A DNA stretch of 64,000 nucleotides. Origin: Gigaspora margarita. Lineage: Eukaryota; Glomeromycota; Glomeromycetes; Diversisporales; Gigasporaceae. Below the pieces are notes generated by a model. The model made no database searches. It worked only from the letters and a program-made list of their open reading frames with translations, and was not told the origin of the DNA. This document shows positions 58,290 to 64,000 of the stretch, piece after piece (position 1 is the stretch's first letter; every line of letters begins with the position of its first letter). Made by a program: the position numbers and the translations under genes. The stretch is taken from assembly GCA_009809945.1 (NCBI GenBank), contig WTPW01000319.1, positions 169,383 to 233,382 on the forward strand, read 5' to 3'.

Positions 58290-58993
58290 GAATATAAAAT
58301 AGAGTCAACGCGTTTAATAAATTATAACAGCATATTTTAGTTTTAAAGTAGTTCGTTTGTTCTTGAATTTGTAAATCTCGACTGAAATGAAGGTTTTAGC
58401 AAAAATGGTCGAAAAAAAATAGAATAATCGTATTTATTTTTCCAGTATTAACAGTACCAGCAAACTAAGCCTATAACAAACTTATCAGCTGGGCATTTTT
58501 ATTTTTACTTAATGAATAAGTTATGGCTTCATTAGTAAAAATTTAGTTTTTAGTTACATTAACGTAAGTGGCCGTTTGCAATACGTTTTTAATACGTTTT
58601 GATACGACAATATAAGACAGCTAATTATTGATCAAGGACGATGATATTTTGCAGAAAAATCGCGGAATAGGCTTGATCATTTTTAACATTAATTTTTAAA
58701 TTTTGGCTGAGATTTGGGATCGTAATTCCGGCCGACTTAAATGTAATTCTGGCCAAATCGCAGAATTTATCATGGTATTTTATAATCGTCTCTGTTGATG
58801 TCATTTTTGCGTCACATTGATAAAATTAAATGAGTGACACACAGGGAAAACATGCAAATAAAAATAACTTCATAACTATATATATACCTATGTATATATA
58901 TTAATGATACGTAACGTTAGTTTTTACATACAGGTTTTTTCCTGTGCGTTACTCAAATGTTCCCGCGGGTGTTTTTTTTTTATGAATTTATAG
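58290..58993 (+). other. Presumed first intron or promoter of the SLR-kinase
   Basis: Between the donor at 58286 and the acceptor ending 58993. Contains ATACGTTTTTAATACG and no ORF. If it is an intron it is much longer than the receptor introns (86-136 nt). Confidence 0.4.
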
Positions 58994-58999
58994 AAAAAA

Positions 59000-60430
59000 A
59001 TGAACTCTGAACAATTTCTTGAACTTGGTTACAAATATGGATGCGGTATTGGTGTTGAGAAAGACGAAAAGAAGGCTTTTGAATATTTTATGAAAGCAGC
59101 AGAGTTGGGAAATTCGACTGCGATGCATAATATTGGTTTTTATTATAAATATGGAATTGGTGTAAAAAGAAATTACCAGGAATCATTCCAATATTATAAG
59201 AAATCGGCCGATTTAAATAATGCCGCTGGAATGTGTAACGTTGGTTCATTTTATGAAAATGGTCGTGGGGTTGAACGAGATTATAATAAAGCATTTGAAT
59301 ACTATGAAAAATCTGCCAATATGGGTTGCAAATGTGCAATGTATAATGTTGCTCATTTTTATAGAAACGGTGTTGGTACAAAGAAAAATATTCAAAATGC
59401 AATTTATTGGTTCTCGAAATGTAGAAGTCTTTTGAAAGCTAATAAATCTCCATGTGATATCAATCCTGGACTTAAGAAAATATTAGATGATGAAAGATTT
59501 AAATTATCATGGATTGATTATTATGAATTCAGAGATATCGGTGAAGTGGGAAAAGGAGGATTTGCAACTGTATATTATGCACTTTGGGAGGATAAAATTA
59601 ATAATATGTGGATTAATGTTGCGCTTAAAGTGATTCGCAATTCAAATGAAAAGATGCAAGAATTTATTCAAGAAATGGAAAATTACTGTGAAATTGGTTA
59701 CAAGAATCCTTCGTTTTTGAAGTGTTTTGGGGTATCAAAAAAAAACAATGGTGACTATGTTATTGTTTTAGATTTCGCCCCAGAGGGGTCGTTAAAAGGA
59801 AATCTTTTACAAGTCTCGCAATTGGAATGGAAAGATAAATTAAACCTCTTACACAGTATAGCATTGGATCTCGAGTCGATTCATTTGCACGAACTTGTTC
59901 ACAGAGATTTACATAGTGGAAACATTTTGCAAAGTCGTGTTCTGCATAATGCATATATCACTGATCTTGGACTTTCTAGAAAAGTAAACGGAGGAAAAAT
60001 TTGTGGAGTTCTGCCATATATAGCGCCTGAGGTCTTGGTTGGTAAACCATTTACTAAAGCATCAGATATTTATAGTCTTGGAGTTATCATGACTGAAATA
60101 GCGACCGGACAAAGAGCATTTGATGGAATGCCGTTTAATAGTTATCTTGCATTAAGAATTATCAATGGATCAAGACCAAAATGTTTAGGACCTGGATGTT
60201 ATATTAAATTAGCGATGAAATGTATGGAGAATGATCTTTATAAACGTCCTACTGCAACAGAAATAATTGAAACAATCACTTATTGGTTCAATGAAATGAG
60301 TCGGGAGGATGATAATGAAATCAAAAAACAATTTTTGGAAGCTAATAAAATTAAACTTGAGCCGATTAAACCAATACATTCTCATATCATGTATACTAGC
60401 AAAATATATGATATTCAATTTCTAATATAA
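59000..60430 (+). CDS. Sel1-repeat (SLR) protein kinase, TKL type, 476 aa
   Basis: Residues about 4-141 hold four Sel1-like repeats with the A..YY.KSA..G...A and G.GV..N patterns, a helical scaffold for protein binding. Residues about 178-430 form a protein kinase domain: glycine loop GKGGFATVY (185-193), VALK lysine K210, a helix-C glutamate near 225-227, catalytic loop HRDLHSGNIL with D303 and N308, DLG metal site D322-G324, APE at 342-344, SDIYSLG with D356, and RPTA near 417. All key catalytic residues are present, so it should be active. HRDLHSGN is characteristic of the tyrosine-kinase-like kinases of Glomeromycotina, where SLR-kinase fusions are greatly expanded. The exon is intronless. 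The codon before the two Lys codons upstream of the Met is a stop inside a good acceptor (TTTATAG ends at 58993), so a spliced 5' exon is possible. It likely acts in cytoplasmic signalling; the substrate is unknown. Confidence 0.92.
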   Translation: MNSEQFLELGYKYGCGIGVEKDEKKAFEYFMKAAELGNSTAMHNIGFYYKYGIGVKRNYQESFQYYKKSADLNNAAGMCNVGSFYENGRGVERDYNKAFEYYEKSANMGCKCAMYNVAHFYRNGVGTKKNIQNAIYWFSKCRSLLKANKSPCDINPGLKKILDDERFKLSWIDYYEFRDIGEVGKGGFATVYYALWEDKINNMWINVALKVIRNSNEKMQEFIQEMENYCEIGYKNPSFLKCFGVSKKNNGDYVIVLDFAPEGSLKGNLLQVSQLEWKDKLNLLHSIALDLESIHLHELVHRDLHSGNILQSRVLHNAYITDLGLSRKVNGGKICGVLPYIAPEVLVGKPFTKASDIYSLGVIMTEIATGQRAFDGMPFNSYLALRIINGSRPKCLGPGCYIKLAMKCMENDLYKRPTATEIIETITYWFNEMSREDDNEIKKQFLEANKIKLEPIKPIHSHIMYTSKIYDIQFLI

Positions 60431-60544
60431 ACAGATTAGTACAGCAAAAATCCCGGATCAATTCTCAAATATATTTTAAATTAAGCTAGAACATAGTCAT
60501 ACAGGCTGTTTCACCGCTGATTTAATAATTCGTAGAAATCAAGT

Positions 60545-60709
60545 CGTATTGTTGATAATAATTTGGATAGTGCCAATGAATTAATAACTTTATATTTTTC
60601 GTATTGTTGATAATAATTTGGATGGTGTCAATGAATTAATAACTTTTATATTTTCGTATTGTTGATAATAATTTGGATGGTGCCAATGAATTAATAATTT
60701 TTATATTTT
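60545..60709 (+). repeat. Three tandem 55-bp units after the kinase stop
   Basis: CGTATTGTTGATAATAATTT GGAT repeats at 60545, 60600 and 60655 at a constant 55-bp period, each with GCCAATGAATTAATAACTT or a close variant. It starts 115 bp after the kinase stop codon, so it may be in the 3' UTR. Confidence 0.88.
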
Positions 60710-60760
60710 TAAATTATTAAATTAAATAAAATGATAAGTATTTATGAACTTGAATGATCT

Positions 60761-61252
60761 AGAGGTCTTACCCGGGTTGGGTTGACCCGTACGGGTCAGT
60801 AAATATGACGGGTTATACGGGTCACGGATCAAAATTGAGCTGGCCCGGGTCAGATAGGTTAATTGGATATTAAAGAAAATGTTGCCAAAAGAAAAAAGAC
60901 TTAGGCTAGAATTAGAGCCTATTTATAATCTGGTTATAATTACAGGCCGGATTTAACTTTATAAAAGGTACATTTTAAAACGTCTTTAATATTACATATC
61001 TTTTTAAAAAATTTCCATTTTCAGATTTCTACTCTACAACATTTGATCAATAAAATGTTAAGGACGAATACGAATAAATCTTATTTTAAATATATTAATA
61101 TTATTAATTATCTGCTATTAAAAAATCTAACACAATGAATATCACCAGAAGATGCGTATATAACCTATCTGACACGGGTTGTGATCCGAGTCAAGAATTT
61201 TCGGGTCGGGTTTGACCCGGATCACTATTTTCTGACCCGGGTAAGACCCTCA
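60761..61252. mobile_element. hAT-type MITE with GACCCGGGT motifs
   Basis: AGAGGTCTTACCCGGGTTGG and, reversed, TGAGGGTCTTACCCGGGTCA. The repeat GAATGATCT flanks it exactly (60752-60760, 61253-61261; 8-9 bp). GACCCG/CGGGTC motifs cluster at both ends. Confidence 0.85.
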
Positions 61253-61821
61253 GAATGATCTATTTTAAATATCTCATAAGTTTATAAATATTCATATATA
61301 TTGGACACTCACGTAACTTAATGTAAATTAAATATGTTAAAAGTAATTTTTTGACTTATTTTAAATGTCTTGATATTTAAATTCCTGATCTATTTAATTA
61401 ATTAATGTAGCAACTAAAACTGAAATTTTATAATGAAATTTTAATTTTTTTATTTTGATTATTTTTTTGTAATACAGTGGTCAACCATAATGTTGTGGTT
61501 ACTTTTGGAATTTTAATTGCTCAAAACCATTAAGTAAACGCTTTATATCACGTATTTAATTCAATTTCATTAGGTTGTACAAAAGTTATGCACAAGACAA
61601 GCCAAATTACTATTTTCGGATTGATGCGAAAATCAATTTTTGAAATTTTTTTAAAAAAAAAATTCATAAAAAATTTAATTTTTATTAAATCGCCTCAAAT
61701 TTCTCCAGAATGTCGTGTGATACCTATCAATGTTATGCAAAATAAAAAAGGTATATTTATTTATTACAGATTAGCAGAATTGGGCAAAACAATAGATACT
61801 CTTTTTTTCTCATGAATAATG

Positions 61822-63580
61822 GGCAGTAAGAAAGACTTAACGGAAGTACAAAGAAGTGCCATAGTTTATGGCCATTTAAGAGATTATTCTGTTTGTACAC
61901 TCCCCGGACAGACGTCACCGGAATTTTAATATCACGACGATCTAACCTGATTTGTTGATGATCGTAGCTACATATAAAACCGATATTTTTTTATATGCGA
62001 ATCGGTCTTTGTGCAGTAAGTAAAGTTGTTTGCCATAACGATTTGCACATAATTTGAGAATTTTAGAAAATTTTATTAAATTTTTTTGAAAATGCTTTGA
62101 TATTTAGATGCCTGTAAACAAAAAATAAAAAATAATAATTAAAATTATTGTATCTCGACACATTCCTGAACCCTTTAGAATTTTTTTATGAAAATTTAAT
62201 CCTATATGCTTTAGAACTTAGAGAACAACTTTCATTAAGTCAATAATTAGTGTTAACAATACAGTTGTTTCAGGAATAATGTGTTTATTTAAAATTTAAA
62301 TTTTTAAAAAATCCTATTTTTTTGTATCTTAACATTTTTATATAATGAAATATTGTAAAATTTATAAAAATATGATTCTAAAATACAATATGCATATTAT
62401 ATTATATAATATTATATAATATATTATTTATTTTATTGGATTATTCCAATATAAATTTTACAATGTTTCATTATATAAAATTTTAAGATACAAAAAATAG
62501 TTCTTTTTTAAAATTCAAAATTTTATTAAATACGTCATTTCTGGAATAACTGTATTGTTAACACTAATTATCGACTTAATGAAAGTTGTTCTCTAAGTTC
62601 TAAAGCATATAGGATTAAATTTTTATAGAAAAATTCCAAAGGGTTCAAGAATGCGTCGAGATATAATAGTTTTAATTATTATTTTTTATTTTTTGTTTAC
62701 ACGCATCGAAAATATCAAAGTATTTTCAAAAAATCTTAATAAAATTTTCTAAAATTCTCAAATTATGTGCAAATCGTTATGGCAAACAACTTTACTTATT
62801 GCACAAAGACTGATTCGCATATAAAAAAAAATTGGTTTTATATGTAGCTACGATCAACAAATTAGGTTAGATCTTCATAATATTAAAATTCCGGTGACTT
62901 CTGTCCGGGGAGTGTACTATTGTGGCCTTTGTTGGCTGTGAAAAGTCAGCTGTGTGGAACACAATAAATGAGTATTGTGGCTCAGGCACCTGTAAGATGC
63001 CAAAAAAAAAAAAGCACTGAATGTTCTCATGATTTTATTTACTCTGATCGGGACAACCTGAAGAGTTTAATTATTAATGATAACCACCACCTAAATCTCA
63101 AACAAATCACAAAACTTTTTAATATTCAAAACAAAAAAAAAAAATTCCTGAGAGTACTATATGTCATGCTTTGCACAAATTAAACCTAATTTTATATATT
63201 GTTTCTTCAAAATCATTGAGTTTACTCAAGAATACAAAAAAAAAGGTTGGCATGGGCTCTTGAATATAAAGACTAGTCTATAGAGAATTTTAGGCATGTG
63301 CTATGATTTGATGAAACCATAGTTTGTATTTGCTAGAGGTTTCGTAGTTTTGTTTAGTATAAAACATACAAAAATAGAAACAGAATTGTGTGGGTCCCAC
63401 TGTTAAATGTATTTCAGGCTGTATGTATTGGGCTATTTTTCTTGGTACAGAATCAGTCCTCTTGTCCCTCTGAAGTCAACTGTAACTGGTGTGTCACATG
63501 CTATAATTCTCTGTATATTTATTTCATGTTAGAAACTTTTTTAGAAAAAGAGGATCATAATTATCTAATTTTTTAACAAG
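61822..63580 (+). mobile_element. Tc1/mariner transposase relic split by a foldback element
   Basis: 61824-61890 encodes GSKKDLTEVQRSAIVYGHLR, the typical N-terminal helix-turn-helix start. After the inserted palindrome, 62919 onward encodes IVAFVGCEKSAVWNTINEY, DRDNLKSLIINDNHHLNL and ITKLFNI, then RLAWALEYKD and an FDETIVCI segment holding the family's second catalytic Asp, then VWVPLLNVFQAVCIGLFFL. Stops and frame changes interrupt it (Trp codons read TAG; poly-A slippage near 63001 and 63136). The third catalytic residue region is not identified. Confidence 0.8.
61898..62914. mobile_element. Full-length palindrome (~500-bp arms) inside a Tc1 transposase, TA target
   Basis: Left CACTCCCCGGACAGACGTCA and right, reversed, CACTCCCCGGACAGAAGTCA. 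The arms stay inverted to a central TATTATATAATATTATATAA. TA on both sides (61896-61897, 62915-62916). No ORF. It interrupts the Tc1/mariner coding relic. Confidence 0.88.
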
Positions 63581-63698
63581 ATAATACCAAATCCTACTTT
63601 GCTAAACCAGCAAAAGAAGCTATTAAAAAAAACTCAAATCTATATAATAGAGTAGCTTCCACAGGGCTTTAATTTAAACCCAATCAAGAATCTGTGAA

Positions 63699-63936
63699 TA
63701 GGGCTTCTCAAAGTTGAATCGAATCAAATATTAGGCATATTTGAATTTGATCGAATTGAATAAACTTTTGATTTGAATTTGATTTAATCAAATCAAATCA
63801 AATCAACTTTATTTGTAATTTTTAAAAATTTTAAAATTTTGGTCGCTTTTCAAAATTTTCAATTTATACAAAATTTTGCTAAGTTAATCTATTTTCTGTA
63901 TTAAGTGAAAAATATTCTTCTAATCAAAATAGCCCT
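63699..63936. mobile_element. Possible hAT MITE of TTTGAATTTGAT composition
   Basis: TAGGGCTTCTCAAAG and, reversed, TAGGGCTATTTTGATTAG. The body has TTTGATTTGAATTTGATTTA and AATCAAATCAAATCAAAT, like 8732-9017. Flanks TCTGTGAA and GTTTCAAG match poorly. Confidence 0.5.
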
Positions 63937-64000
63937 AGTTTCAAGAACAATAAAGGCAATTGTCTTAATAAAATTTTATGTAAATAGCTATCAAATCTAT

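Noticed and set aside
59088-59402. 104-codon ORF (-) and other frames over the kinase
   Set aside because: Shadow frames of the Sel1-repeat and kinase coding sequence.
1-64000. LTR retrotransposon, retrovirus-like or Polinton fossils
   Set aside because: No gag, protease, integrase, envelope, capsid or DNA polymerase B motifs and no long direct terminal repeats were noticed.

Overview
The window looks like nuclear DNA of a transposon-rich arbuscular mycorrhizal fungus (Glomeromycotina; a Rhizophagus-, Gigaspora- or Diversispora-like genome, genus not resolved). The reasons are extreme AT richness, short GT-AG introns, a Sel1-repeat/protein-kinase fusion of the kind expanded in these fungi, hAT transposases with BED fingers, an RNase H-bearing LINE tail, and very many short non-autonomous DNA transposons (MITEs) with intact target-site duplications (TSDs). 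Taxonomy is inferred from content only.

Host genes are few. (1) 48426-50474 (+) is a five-exon gene whose exons join in frame into a 547-residue seven-helix receptor-like protein. (2) 59000-60430 (+) encodes four Sel1-like repeats fused to a complete protein kinase domain of tyrosine-kinase-like type. A plausible 5' exon lies at 58234-58285, but its phase does not match. (3) About 20957-22215 (+) is a chain of small exons that I do not recognise. It has one in-frame stop, a tRNA-derived SINE in its last intron and a MITE at its end; an older, decayed partial copy lies at 32600-32950. Everything else is mobile DNA, its relics, or AT-rich sequence in which I see no gene.

Layout. 1-2.2 kb: MITEs and a LINE 3' end. 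2.2-7.6 kb: a broken hAT transposase gene carrying a foldback TA-target element, which itself carries a MITE and a 5'-truncated LINE. 7.7-9.4 kb: a nest of palindromic MITEs. 9.6-13.3 kb: MITEs and a TTGCAAAGT repeat cluster. 13.5-15.9 kb: a second broken hAT transposase. 16-20.3 kb: hAT ends and a pogo-type MITE. 20.7-22.5 kb: the unrecognised gene with SINE and MITE. 23.1-25.5 kb: a 9-bp-TSD element and a 1.67 kb non-autonomous hAT. 26.2-26.4 kb: a minisatellite. 26.7-45.6 kb: very AT-rich sequence packed with nested MITEs. 46-48.4 kb: quieter intergenic DNA. 48.4-50.5 kb: the receptor. 52 kb: an inverted array of TTTCACCGACA motifs. 55.6-58.1 kb: pogo-type and related MITEs. 58.2-60.4 kb: the kinase. 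60.5-61.3 kb: a minisatellite and a hAT MITE. 61.8-63.6 kb: a Tc1/mariner transposase relic split by a 1 kb palindrome.

The receptor and the kinase could both belong to environmental signalling, but nothing in the sequence links them. The strongest general signal is the transposon stratigraphy: at least eight insertions of one element into another can be read from exact or near-exact TSDs, which orders their activity in time. No LTR retrotransposon, retrovirus-like element, Polinton, CRISPR array, rRNA gene or genuine tRNA gene was seen.
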